Part shown: one piece after another, positions 12,844 to 24,574 of the stretch
How the letters are laid out: each line of letters begins with the position of its first letter
Numbering within the stretch: position 1 is the stretch's first letter
Source: Rhynochetos jubatus
Lineage: Eukaryota > Chordata > Aves > Eurypygiformes > Rhynochetidae
Length of the DNA: 64,000 nt
Assembly (NCBI GenBank): GCA_027574665.1
Contig: CM050652.1
Span: 42,994,307 to 43,058,306 of the forward strand
Direction of reading: 5' to 3'
Translations under genes and position numbers: made by a program
Notes under the pieces: model-generated
Databases searched by the model: none
What the model saw: only the letters and a program-made list of their open reading frames with translations
What the model was told of the DNA's origin: nothing

Positions 12844-15800
12844 CAAACTACTTCTGCAGACTGAATTAATAGAAGTAAATGTGAACACTGCCATTCCTCA
12901 CTGCTCTATTCAAATTCTTAAGCAGGTAGTTTGAAGTACAAAGTTACATTTTCTGTAACTTGCTTGAAAGAATTGTATGTATGCCTTTATCCTGTAAGAA
13001 CAAGTTATACCTTCCAAAGGTGGCCACTCTTACTTCTAATTCCCTATATTTTCTAGTTACGTACCTCTCTTGTTACAGTCACTTAAAAAATCAGTGTAAT
13101 TTAAAAACTAAAAAGAAATGATGCAACAATGGTCAATATTTTGATTACTCAGGTAATACACAAGAGAGAGAGGCTTAGGGATATTTAACAACTTTTTCCT
13201 TTAACAAAAAACCAGCCCTGCCTCATTGTCTTCAGCTTCACTTTGCAGGAGACAGAAGACTGTTGGTTTAGAACAAGAGAAGACTATCTGCACTGTAGGA
13301 AGGCAATCTATTTATCACTGAGTGAATCCAGTTGTAAGATGGCCCTCGATCTCCCCGCAGTGTTTCTACCAGCCGAGTGACCCCGAACAAAGAAAGTAAG
13401 AAATTATCTACGTTGGATTCTCTCCTCACTCCTGGAGGCAATTGCTCCTCAGTCCTACTGTAGAAATGCAGATTAAGCTTTTCAAAATATCTTGATTTTT
13501 TTTTAATGAAAGTAAGAACGGAAGCGTCATCTATCTGTTTGAGACAGGAGAAAATATGTTTCTCAGTTTTTCAGAGCAGACAGTTTAATATGAAGGGAGA
13601 CATCTTTTGTAGGGGACAGCTAGAAACATGAAGAATTTGGTTGTTTCAGGCGTATTCCTACCAACAAATATGTTATAATTAACGAAAAAAAAAGTCACGT
13701 AAATTGCTCTGTAGAAATATCACATTTTAAATTCAGTAACATTTTACCCTGTTAGGGAACACTGAAAAAGTATGGAACATTGTTAAAGTAAATTTCATGT
13801 TATATTTTGAGATGTAAATTAGCAACCTGCTTCAATTAGTTGAAACTAAAGTCTCTACAAAAATGCCATAAAGCAAGAATTGTACACGTTATTTCTAATG
13901 TACTCCAACTGCTTTGCTTCAGTTGCAAACCTTTCAGCTATAGTCTGTTCTCCCTCCTTCCTCTCCATGTGCTCAATAATGCTGAGTACTTTGTAATTAC
14001 TAAATGAGAAATAAGGTTGTCAGTTCCTGCTATGCCCAAAATATGGAAGGAACTGCAAGATACTGCTTTAGTTCACTGAACTGCAGACTTAAAGAATGTG
14101 ATAAAATAAGCTTCAAAAGGTCTCTACCCAAAGCAGTCTAATGAGAAACGTTCCTCTGCAGTTCCAGAAGGTCCTAAAGGCCAAGTTTCTCTGAAGTCCC
14201 AAACAGAATATTAATGAGATTTCCAAGCCAAAAGGTTGGTATAGGTCATGTTGGTTGTAGAAAGGACTTCCCATTAGAACTTGACACAAAAATAAAGCCA
14301 CTGTCAAATACAGTGCATTAATTACTTTTGGAGACAAAGGGTTAGGAGACTAGACTGCTTGGATGGTAGAGGATAGACAAAGCTCCTTAAATAATCCACT
14401 GCCAGTTTCTTAAATAAACCAGGTGCAAAATATTGAACTATTGGAAATTCATATGGGCATATCGGCTGAGTTCCACTAAAAGACAGAGAAGAAACATATT
14501 TGATTTTAAACCACAGAACAACTAAATAAACAGAAGCATGCCATCCTTATTTCTCAATACTTTAAAAAAAGGGTAGAATTACAAAGATCAAACCACACCA
14601 TAGTATTTCATCTTCTTTTTCTCTCAAGCTATGAACAGAGGCAATCAACTACCCCTGAAAAATGCTAGCTGAAGTTGGAATCAACATGTTTGACCAGGAG
14701 GTTTTTCAGGAAGAAAGGTAATAAGTGACAATGGTAGTGGAAGGCAAAATAAGTACCATTCGTTGTTTTACTAAAACAGAACAGAAATGGACAGATAGGA
14801 ATTTTTACACCTCCATGAAATACCAATCTATTTCATGTCCCAATAAAATAGTGTTTTAAAAAAGCACATATGTGCCATAGCCTTCTAAAATAATCATAAC
14901 CAAAAGTGGAATGTGAATGGCTTGCCAGAGACCTAGCTACTCTGCTTTCTGAAATCATCCTATTTACATGAGTAAGAATTCAGTGAAATAGACAATGGTA
15001 AGTAACAGAATATATTAATGTTAAAAATAAAGTTTAGCAACTAACTGTTTTCAAAATTTAATTTCTAATAAACTGATTTTACCTTCTACACTAGAGAGAC
15101 TTTTTTGTGATTTCCTTGCTAACAAAATCTAGACAAACCCCTGAACCTTTCTTTTATTACAGCTGAAGGTAACCTTTTTCAAATAGGCAAATTCAAAACA
15201 GAATACAATTTCTAAATTAAAACTATAAACATTCTATTAAGGCCTTCAAACATTTTTCAATAACTGTAAAAATATGTCTTCAACTTTTCTAATGTTATGT
15301 TTTTTCTTAACAAAAACAATATCCCAGTCGTGACATGTTCTGAAAAATAGGTCTGGCTGTCAAAACAAGAATTTTTAGCGAATAATTTCTTTCTTCATAA
15401 AATGAAACCTCTGCTCCTAATACAGTAGTGTATTTTTTTTCCAGTAAAATGTTTCTTAAAAAATGCATTTATATTAAATGGTTCCAAAATATTCTTCTAA
15501 AACTGTGGAAATAAAGACTGAAAATATTTAGAAGAGTTTCTCTTTCATGGAAAATCCAAACTATAATGATTTAAAATTAATATTTTAGATATAAAATAAC
15601 ATTTTAAAGAATGATTATGCAATCAGATTAAGTTTGGATTTTTTTTTTTTAATCAATAGAAACTTTTGTGCAGTTGCAACTGAATTTTAATAGAAATTCT
15701 CAGTTAATTGAGCATGTGTATTATTACTACAAGAACAGCTCCAGCAATGGCAGTGTATCTGAGATTGGGCATGTGCAGCCATCAGTGTTTCATCCATATT

Positions 15801-16298
15801 CCATGTAAACCTACTCTCACGAGTGATTAAAACAGCTTCCAAAAAGTGTGTATATTATGAGTGCAAAAACTGATCTCAGAAGCAACAAGCTGCAGAAGTT
15901 TAGAGGGAAAAAAGGTCAGACATAGGGGAAAGGAACCTAAATCTCCAGTAAGAGTCTAAATAGATACCAATATCGATTTCAATACTAGAAGGCAAAAGAA
16001 GGATCCTGAAGGATACTAAGGGTACAACATAATCAAATTATATAATTTATACTACTACATTACAAAATTACCTGTCACAAAACAAGTGTATTACTTATCT
16101 TTGGCACATAGACCATCATCCTTTTCAAACCAGGAGATGCTAAAAGCCATTTAAAGTTCTATTAACGTACAACCTTGCATGTGAATATTCTAATAATATC
16201 TCCTGTGACTTTGACTTATGTCACAGTAATCTTCATACATAGTACACTTTATACTCATAAAATAAAATAACTCACTTTTGGAGGACAATGTACAACAA

Positions 16299-16322
16299 CC
16301 ATGAGTCACAACTGACTCATGG
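16299..16322. promoter_or_regulatory. Perfect palindrome with two AP-1 sites
   Basis: CCATGAGTCA and its exact reverse complement flank a CAAC spacer. Each arm holds a full AP-1 heptamer: TGAGTCA (16302-16308) and TGACTCA (16313-16319). Their centres are 11 bases apart, about one helical turn. It lies in a proposed PPFIA2 intron. Enhancer function is inferred. Confidence 0.45.
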
Positions 16323-19005
16323 AAAAAGAGGAGGTAGGCAGGTTACATTCTTAGTCAAGGATATGTTCCGTGCAAAAATGACAACAGAACAATTTTACAA
16401 GGACAATGTACAATGTGTTCTTTCTCTTCTCAGAAACAGTCACCAACATTTTAGTGTTTTGGATTCAGTAGTATCCATACCTTTCAATTTTTCCTTCTTA
16501 CTTAGAGAAAACACTGGAATAACTGTCAGTGCATATTTCAGATTCAAGCATGCCTCAAATATAAAGTATTGTAACTGGCTGAAATAGTATAATTAGAAAT
16601 ATACAGTGATATTTTTATTAACAAATATATACATTTTAGCAAGTCTGATTCAGGTCATTTAAGATCTTGTGTAACCGTTTGTTTTGGAAGGCAGATTATC
16701 AACTTTCAGACTTAAATGTAGGTTCCCAAATAGTCTTCACTGATCCTTATAAAGTATGAAGAGGTTTCTATTTGCATGGAAATACAAACCATCTGCCCAG
16801 GCACAGTATCATTTCTGAAGACTTAATCTGAGAATTTATAAATGCATGGACATGTTCAATTTTGTGAAAAACTGTGATTCTTCTTGAAAGCATTTTTTAA
16901 AATGTATGATAAAATTTTGAAATTACAATTTTCATTTAGTAATACCTTCTCAAATCTGCCCATTCCATCCAAATACTGAGTCTCTGTAGGTAATCTATAC
17001 AATACATAAGGTATTATTAGATTGTTGACTGTATGCTCATAACTGCATACCACGTTTGTGGCCAGAATAGTTCACACTGAAAACGGATCAGTGGGACTAC
17101 ACAAAAATAATTACCCATTTCTTAATATAGGAGACGGTTAAATTTGTGTTATACCTACGAGCCTAAGTAGAGTTAGATGGAAAGGAAAATGAGCCACAGA
17201 ACTTAGCTGAATATTCAATAAAACAGGATAAAGAAATAAGACAGGTCAGTTGATTTATTCTCCACATAAGCAGTGTTAGAATTTTAAATATGTTTTCGGT
17301 GACAAATATTGTGTTAGTTTACAGCAGATACAAACAGTAACTCAAGTAATAGTCAGATGTCTGGATCTGATATGAATTTCTATAAATTACCAAACAATAA
17401 GAAATTATCTATTTTAAAATATCTTTTTTTTTCTTGGAATACTTCTGATATCAAGATTTTACTGCTAAAGAGAAATAAATTGATTAGGGGCAATTATATC
17501 TATCTACTATTTATTATATCAGAAGTACTATAGTCTACACTTTTTTGACCAAATATGTACAATAATGTGCAGACGTGCCGATTATATGATAGTATTCACC
17601 CTTCACCTTTTCAAAAAGGAAACACTGGAAATGTGTTCAGCATTTCCTAGTGTCTTGGGCATTCATTATTTCCATTGTCAATGAAGGATTTAATATTACT
17701 AAGAAAAGGAAGCATAATACACAAACTTAGTGTATGAATATAAGCTCCAAATTCCATCTCCAAAACACATTTGTCCAGATGTCACTTTTATTCATTAGTA
17801 CCAGACAGAGAGTAACATTTTTTTTTTTAGGAGATCAGAAAAATCTATTTTCTGAATGTAGTATTTATCTCAGTGTTCAATGCCTATACAGTATTTGTCA
17901 TTATATGAGCAAAAAAGTACAACAATCAGAAATTTGCACTGCAGACTCAAATACTCTCATGAGTCTTGTTTTGATAGTGTGAATGTCAATGAGAACTTTT
18001 GGTGTACGAACAGTGCAGATATTCACACTTGCTTCACTAGGCATGCTAAAAATTCACAATCGCAAACGGTCTTCCCCAAGCAAAGCATCTTCTAGAAGCG
18101 CCATCATGACCAATCAAAATGTTTTCCAAAAGCACCTTCATATTTCTTCCCTAAATAACTAGGATATGTCTGAAACACTGTCCAAAGAACTCTGGAAGTA
18201 ACTGCATGCATTTCAAGCAGCACTGCATTTTCATGCATGTGCCTAGTCTTTCAGATAACCCATGAAACTGTAGCGGGGGGGACGATGACAGGGCCACTAT
18301 TGAGGCAGAAGATCAGGCTCTAAAGGAATCAGACAGGAAGGTTGTTCCAAGAATGGAGATTAATTTCTCCTTATAAAACTGCAGGGTTGTTTTTTTATTG
18401 TGTGCACACATACGCTTAAACAGGTATTGCAATTATTTTAAAACAGAAGTAACTTCAATGCCAAACAGCACAGCTAGTGAAAAAATTATGAGAATAGATT
18501 TGCAGCTTCTCTGCCCCTTTGCTCAGCTTGCTCCTTAACTACTTGCTCTTCAAGGACTAGTTCCATCACTGATTATAATAAATGGAAAATCTTCCATACT
18601 GACTTCTATGAACTCTGACCTAGGGCTTTCCTTCCTGTGCAGACTCTCTTTCACTCTATCCTTCTTATTGAGTTCTACCACTCTGATGCAGAAATACGGT
18701 TTATCTACTTGTTCATTACCTTTTCATTATTACTCCTTCCCTTTATTTATGATTATGTTCCCGTCAGCTTAGAGTCTCACAAAAAAACCCCAACCATATG
18801 GAGAAAAAAATCTGTAATTTTGGTTACTTCATAATTTCAGACAAACCAAGCTTCAACAGAGGACCTTACTGTAGGTCTCCAAGATTTAATATTACCTGTT
18901 TTGACAAATGATTGACTGTCATAACAAATTGACTGTCAGTAAAATTGGGGTTTATTTTTAAATCTCATACATGGTAAAGAATGCAGTAGACCAACAATAT
19001 CTGCA

Positions 19006-19029
19006 GGGGGGGGGGGGGGGGGGGGGGGG
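19006..19029 (+). repeat. Poly-G tract, 24 bases
   Basis: An uninterrupted run of 24 G in an AT-rich intronic context, followed by CGCC. It can form G-quadruplexes on the plus strand. Such runs are often mis-sized in sequencing, so the length is uncertain. Confidence 0.95.
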
Positions 19030-19660
19030 CGCCAAAAACCAGCACCACATAATCTGATCCTAACTAGGAAAAAAACACCTTTGAATGATAAGATATATTC
19101 AGCAAATGATGATTTGGAGCAGATTCTGAAGCAGACTGTAAAAGTGTTACATTATATAAAATAATATTACTGCACTACCTGGCCCTTAACTTCTATCCAT
19201 AGCAGTTCAGATCCCCTGGGATCATGTGAAAGATAAACATTCAACAATTCAAGCAAACCTGTTTTCTTCAGAGTCAACAGGAAAATTCTTTACTTCAATG
19301 AGAGCTAAATCATTTGTACTTTAGAAAAAATCGTGTCCCCAACATAATTTTTTATTTTTGAGCAAATATTTCTTAGTATAGGCAAATATTTGTTAATGCA
19401 GAGGAAAGCCTGAAAAAAGGCTTCTAAAAACTGATTTTAAAAATTCTGCATTTTCTTTGCTTTTAATTAATAGAGAAATTATTAAGGAAGGAATATGTAT
19501 TTTCAAGAAGCTACATTTTTGTCTTGCATCTTGACATGCTGTTCTCGGACAATGTCTGAGCCTCTACCATCCACTTTCAAGGACATAAGCAAAGAGTATC
19601 CCATCAGAGTTAAGCTTTATAAAATTGCTTTCTTTTTTCCAGTTTTTCCTCAGTGTACAA

Positions 19661-19798
19661 CAGAATAGGAGTTCAGTTGGAAGAGACCTACAACAATAGT
19701 CTAGTCCAACTGCCTGACCACTTCAGGGCTGACCAAGTTATGTGATATTATTAAGGCCATTGTTCAAATGCCTCTTCAATACTGACAGACATGACTAT
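19661..19798 (-). mobile_element. CR1 LINE fragment, 3' end
   Basis: Read on the plus strand it starts 'agaataggagttcagttgga', then 'agagacctacaacaatagtc' and 'ttgttcaaatgcctcttcaa', the reverse complement of a CR1 3' end. It is strongly diverged and short, and lies in a PPFIA2 intron. Confidence 0.8.
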
Positions 19799-20685
19799 GT
19801 CATGAAAACTAGGAAAAAACCCCATGATGATAGCTGTTATGATAACTATGGTGTCTACATTGTTCCTGGCAACAGCTTGATTTATAAGGACTTGGAGAAC
19901 CATCTCTGCTCTACACTGCTGACCATCATCACTGTATTTTTATTCCATAATGTCATGTGTCTTTATAAGCATTCACATAATGAGCCATCAATAGTTAATG
20001 TAGCAGTTGATGCACCTGGTTCAAGTTAAAATAACTGATAGAAATGTTTATGAAGCAGGTATAGAGTGAAACGGGAGTACATAGTCTTGTTGCTAGCTTC
20101 AGGCCTTCACCACATGCTCCTCCTCTGAATATTTGTTTCTGTCTTTTTTCTCATATCCCAGCTTTTTCTTCTGCTGGACTGTCACCTCAGTCTTCTTCAG
20201 TCATCAAGTATTTATTACAAAGCACACAGTTTTTAAGAGAAAATCTCCTCCTTATAAACATTTGCAATATGCTACTGAACACACAGAACCTCACAAGAAC
20301 AAGGAAATGAACTCATACTTGAAAAGAATTCAAGCAATTACTTGTATGTACAATTATACCTATGATTGTGCTCTGTTGGGAACATGCTGGCAGTTTAAAA
20401 AAAACACTCTAGAGAGGAGCCAGCTAAAGTATTGTCCTACTTACACCATTAACACAGCCACTCTGTGTTTTGACAGGTAATATTAGTTAGGAGTCACAGA
20501 CCATAATAAAATTGGTATTTAATACTATGCAAACAAATTTTATTCACTTTTATGCAGAAGAACAGGCATGTATACACATTCTGTAAGTGACCAAGGAAGG
20601 TAACACTTAAATCTTTCCTAAATGTTCCTAAGCATGGACACAACTAATGTTTCAGCACAGTGTACCACTTAAACCACTGTAACTT

Positions 20686-20770
20686 AGAATCACAGAATGG
20701 TTTGGGTTGGAAGGGACCTTAAAGAGCATCTAGTTCCTACTCCCCTGCCATGGGCAGGGACACCCTCCTT
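20686..20770 (-). mobile_element. CR1 LINE fragment, 3' end
   Basis: 'agaatcacagaatggtttgg', 'gttggaagggaccttaaaga' and 'ccatgggcagggacaccctc' are the reverse complement of the typical CR1 3' terminus. About 85 bases are recognisable; what follows does not match clearly. Confidence 0.88.
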
Positions 20771-22714
20771 AATAATGCCAAGTTTCCTTTGAATTCCAGA
20801 TGCACCGGTTCTCCATCATACATTTAAATCCTGTAACAAAATGTACTTACTTCTATATTTACTCTATCAGAATTAATTCAATAGTTATGTTTAATATCTA
20901 GTCTTTTGCATACATACCAATACACTTCCCTTAATATTCATACCTTGAAATAAACAGTTGAGATAACTAGCCTAAAAAAGCATCCTTCTGATTTATGAAA
21001 ATATTTATGTTCATATTTAGTAATCTAAACAGATTATGGCAGTCACCAACACTTGCTACACTGACTTTAGTGGGAACTGCATGGGTTCAGAATACCTGAA
21101 AAGGAAGACATTTTTAGTTAGTAGCTGAAACAGCTGTTCTCTAAGACAGTGGAAATCTCCTGGAGATTGCAATAAGCACTGGATTAAGCTTTAATATTTA
21201 CACATGAATACTGTGTGCCTCACTGGACTTCTGAAAGAGAAAACTTGGAACTTCAACCTCAGACACGTGAGATAGGATCTCCATTTCACTTCTTGGAATG
21301 ATTTTTAAATTATTCTGTGGAAATGTGAGAAAAAAACCCACCAAACTTGCCATATAAAGGAAACTGATGTAGACTTACAAAAGCCCTTCTTGCAAAAGAA
21401 GCTTTTTAGTACTTCAAAAAAAGTGCTGATTATTCACTCAAATATACAGGATGTCATTGGTACTCTGTGTTCCTCTATATAGCCAGAAAGAAATAAAATG
21501 TGGAGAAAAGCCATCGTTTCACCTTCATCACAAGAACAAGAGCTATTTTAAGAACAATACTGTGTGTCAAACTATTATTTCTGCCCAAACAGCAAATACT
21601 TGAAATTGCTCAGCAAGTGTCCAATCCTAAATGAAAAAATTTTATTTTCAATTATTTACAAATGTTTTAATGGTTTTTCTGGTGGTCTGTTCTACTTCTG
21701 TATCTATGTCACTATACGTATCTATATGTATGTCACTATTTTTTTATACGTCCACTATATGCAAACAGAAAAACACAACCTCAGAATAAGGCTCTACTGA
21801 CTTACTGTTCTCTTCCTATACCTTTCTCATCCCTGGCAGTAAAACATTCATTGTTCATCCGTATTGGAAGAAACTGCAAGGCTATCAACAAAATTCTCTA
21901 ATCACAATCCTATTAAAGCTTACTATTGATCAAATTACATAAACTGGTTCAATAAAACAAGGTCATTACATTTCCCTCTTTGGATTTTCCCTTCTATCGT
22001 GCCTTCAGTAAGCATTTCTAAATAAGTGATATCTTATTAGATGAAATAAAATGTTAATGATTACCAGTATATTTCTATTACTGATTTTATTACTGAATTA
22101 TTGGAGCTAACAGAGTTTAGCTGAAATCTATGGGTTACTGGGAGATACCAAAGGATTGTTTTTAGCATCACAGTCCCACACTTCAAACCATTCTACACTC
22201 TATAACCAGAAAGAACAGGTTTTCAAATAGTGCTAAGGATAATATTTATAAGAAAGAAAAATAAATGTTTTTGCAATATCATGAAGAATTTATACTTAAT
22301 TAGAACTAGGTGTTTAGATCTCCATCAGAGGGACTCAGTGGCATCACAATACACTCAAAGTGGGTGGAAATTAAAAAAATAAACAAAAGTAGATTAAGAA
22401 ACTGGAGCCATCTCCCCCTCCCTGTTCCTTAACAAGCCCAAAAAGAAAGTGTGACTAACTCTTTAGAACTGAGTATTTCCCTCTCTGTTGTAAAGATTCA
22501 TTATAAACCTTATACAATATATAAAATTTTACCTTATATACAATTTTAAAGAAGCTAGTATAGAAACAGGCAAGTCAATTGTTCTATTGTTAGAAGGTTT
22601 TTCATAAAGCTGTAAATTTTTATTAAATATTTCATCAAATGAAAAGTTTTACATTTGATTACTAGCTACCGTTATTAGACTTGTTTATTATTGCTGTACA
22701 ATTTCTCAGAGAAG

Positions 22715-22784
22715 GATGCTGTCTCAATGGACTAGATGACTATAAAGGTCCCTTCCAACCCCAAATATTCTGTGATTCTATGAA
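22715..22784 (+). mobile_element. CR1 LINE fragment, terminal 70 bp
   Basis: 'actagatgactataaaggtc', 'ccttccaaccccaaatattc' and 'tgtgattctatgaa' are the very 3' end of a CR1 copy in plus orientation. Confidence 0.85.
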
Positions 22785-22820
22785 ATAGATTAATATGTAC
22801 TTCAGTATCATCCTCTTCCT

Positions 22821-22904
22821 CGGCTGGGATAGCTAGCCCTGCTTTGCAGGCTGTTTGGACCACTTGATCCAACAGTCTCTCTCAGTATAAACTATTCTAT
22901 GATC
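22821..22904 (+). mobile_element. Second, older CR1 3' end
   Basis: 'ccctgctttgcaggctgttt', 'ggaccacttgatccaacagt' and 'aaactattctatgatc' fit a diverged CR1 3' terminus in the same orientation as the copy about 40 bases before it. The two are separate insertions or a partial duplication; the greater divergence suggests the second is older. Confidence 0.6.
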
Positions 22905-24333
22905 TTTACCAAAGACTAGCATCTTTAGACTGCTGAACTTTTAAAAGGTCCATTTTAAATTTAGGATTTTTATACTCATGCACAGAATTCACCTCATGTA
23001 AGTTTAACTATCTAAAAGTTAACCACCCAAGCTAGGCATTAAGGCTCTTTCCATAGCCACAAGAAAAAAACAAAACGGAACCAGAGTATTTCCAGGTTTA
23101 CCCTATCCATCTTACAGAATGGACTGCCCTTTCTGAAGGGCTTAATTTTCCCAATTTCTTATAGAGATATTCTATATGATTAAGACTGAATGCTTAACTT
23201 TTAGACAGCTTTATTAACTGGAATGAATTGTACTATAAAACACATAGCATGGGTGCAGACTCCGATCATCAGAACATGAAAAGTGTTATAGTTATAACTA
23301 GTTTTATAGTTAAAAAAAAATAAAAAATCTGCTAACATAAATGCTCAGTGAAATCAGAACTTAGATCTTCTTTACCAAAATCCAGCAACTACCCATGAAA
23401 GGAGATCAAAATACATATGAAAGGAATATTTGGTAAATAACAAAATAGATATTTTATGTAGTCTTTAAAGCAACAAAAACTATATACCAACATATTTTAC
23501 CTACTTGAAAACATCAGCATAACTTATAGAAATATCAGTGACAGTACATTTCCATCGTCTATGAATTTTCTCTAAAACCAGATTTTTTTAATTCAAAGAC
23601 TGAAAAAAATCAATGTATTACTTTAAATCAAAGCACTAGTCAATGAATACAGGTCATAACCTACTGCTTTCAATTGGTACAATATTTAACCTACAAAATT
23701 TGCTTTCAAACTGTGATTATCACAGGCTTTTAAACCTTGTAACAGCATTTCTCTAAGCTCTGTTGGACTCTGAAGTATAAAAACTCTTCAGCAATATTTA
23801 AAATTTTAAAATACTGACTTTAGGAATTAAGCACAAAACTTAAAAAATATTACAATATCATTGACATTTAATATTAAAATAAAAAAGTTTCAATATTTTC
23901 TTTTGATTCAAAGTACTTTTAAAATGTTTATATTTTTATTAAAATTATATAAACATTCAAATTTAAAATCAAACCATTGATTGTATTTGAAAACTTAATT
24001 TGGAATTATTTTCTCAGAATCATCCACAATATAATTCTGTTATTGGTCCAGATTCAAACTGAAAGTAACTCACTCATCAGAGTGAAATCTTACACATTTT
24101 CATCAATCCTTTAATAATGAGCCCAGGGATATCTAGCTAAATTCCCAGTGCAGGACAGGAGAGACTGACTTTGACAATTATCAGAGAAATTGTTCTGAAT
24201 TTGACAATCATCAAGATCCATTTCAGCATTTTAAAGTCTTTCCAAGTGCTTGCAAAGTTGTTCTACTTTATCACCTTACACAGACACAGGCCTGGGCCAC
24301 ATTGTTATTCCTGTTTCTGGTATATAATGTTCA

Positions 24334-24574
24334 AGAGACAGTGGACACAAACAGAAACACATGAGGTTCCCTCTGAACATCAGGAAACACTTTTTTAATG
24401 TGAGGGTGACTGGGCATGTCAGGTTGCCCAGAGAGGTTGTGGAGTCTATCCTCAGAGATATTCAAAAGATGGTCCTGGGCAACCTGTTCTTAGTAATCCA
24501 GCTGGAGCAGAGGGGTTGGACAAGGGCACCTCCAGACGTCCCTTCCAACCTCAACAGCTCTGTGATTCTGTGAA
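24334..24574 (+). mobile_element. CR1 LINE fragment, 3' end
   Basis: 'ctgaacatcaggaaacactt', 'caggttgcccagagaggttg', 'gggcacctccagacgtccct' and the tail 'ctctgtgattctgtgaa' mark a CR1 3' end of about 240 bp in plus orientation. Fragments of the reverse-transcriptase C-terminus remain, without a usable frame. Confidence 0.92.

Larger units (their letters stand above)
11401..19005. other. Non-coding, probable PPFIA2 intron
   Basis: A long AT-rich tract with many stops in all frames. It holds the TA microsatellite at 12.8 kb, a small CpG-containing patch at about 13330-13400, and the AP-1 palindrome at 16.3 kb. No liprin exon was found on the minus strand. Confidence 0.6.
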
